64,000 bases of DNA, taken from positions 17,513 to 81,512 of the forward strand of contig QMOV01000002.1 in NCBI GenBank assembly GCA_003650305.1, given 5' to 3'. This document shows, in pieces, positions 63,624-64,000 of the stretch; position 1 is the stretch's first letter, and each line of letters opens with the position of its first letter. The notes beneath the pieces are model-generated. The model made no database searches and was not told the origin of the DNA. It was given only the letters and a program-made list of their open reading frames with translations. The position numbers and the translations under genes are program-made. The DNA comes from Bacteroidota bacterium. Its GTDB lineage: Bacteria; Bacteroidota; Bacteroidia; Flavobacteriales; Flavobacteriaceae.

Positions 63624-64000
63624 ATGGTGTTTATAAAAACTACAGAACAAGATTCAAATTATAATCATCTGGAAAAGATGAATATTAAAGAATTGTTAGT
63701 TAATATAAATAACGAAGATAAAACAGTTTCTTTAGCTGTAGAAAAATCGCTTCCACAAATAGAAAAACTTGTTGAGCAAGTTGTAGAAAAACTTAAAAAT
63801 GGAGGTCGTTTATTTTATATTGGAGCAGGAACAAGTGGACGTCTTGGTATTTTAGATGCCAGTGAGTGTCCCCCTACATTTGGTGTGCCTCACGATTTAG
63901 TTATTGGATTAATAGCAGGTGGAGATTCAGCAATTCGGAAAGCAGTAGAATTTGCCGAAGATTCAACTACTCAAGGCTGGAAAGATTTAAAAGCATTTAA
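63624..64000 (+). CDS. murQ: N-acetylmuramic acid 6-phosphate etherase, partial (runs off right edge)
   Basis: [47 protein letters not shown]...[29 protein letters not shown]. Confidence 0.93.
   Translation, partial: MVFIKTTEQDSNYNHLEKMNIKELLVNINNEDKTVSLAVEKSLPQIEKLVEQVVEKLKNGGRLFYIGAGTSGRLGILDASECPPTFGVPHDLVIGLIAGGDSAIRKAVEFAEDSTTQGWKDLKAF

Overview
The window is an AT-rich chromosomal segment from a member of the Bacteroidota, most likely a marine Flavobacteriaceae. Evidence: T9SS C-terminal sorting domain, DUF4835/coaBC/rpoZ/bamD cluster, DUF2911, TAnnTTTG-type promoter motifs, TTG/GTG starts. Nearly all of it is dense housekeeping sequence: dnaA, ligA, recN, trmD, rplS, dapA, dapF, coaE, coaBC, rpoZ, fabI, prmC, ribD, miaA, mltG, gap, monomeric icd, murQ (partial), a CcsBA-like gene (partial), and an RprXY-like two-component system. 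I found no tRNA, rRNA, CRISPR array, intact transposase, prophage or defence island. The most interesting sequence is intergenic: (1) an 830-bp ORF-free gap between rplS and icd with a G-rich, higher-GC block of about 400 nt that ends in a strong intrinsic terminator, a candidate structured ncRNA; (2) a 140-nt element upstream of murQ with two long perfect or near-perfect stems inside an outer GCGTT/AACGC closure; (3) several palindromic or inverted-repeat intergenic elements; (4) a missed 35-aa membrane microprotein upstream of a sodium:solute symporter; (5) several start-codon corrections and possible leaderless genes. All calls come from reading the sequence; no database search or folding was run.
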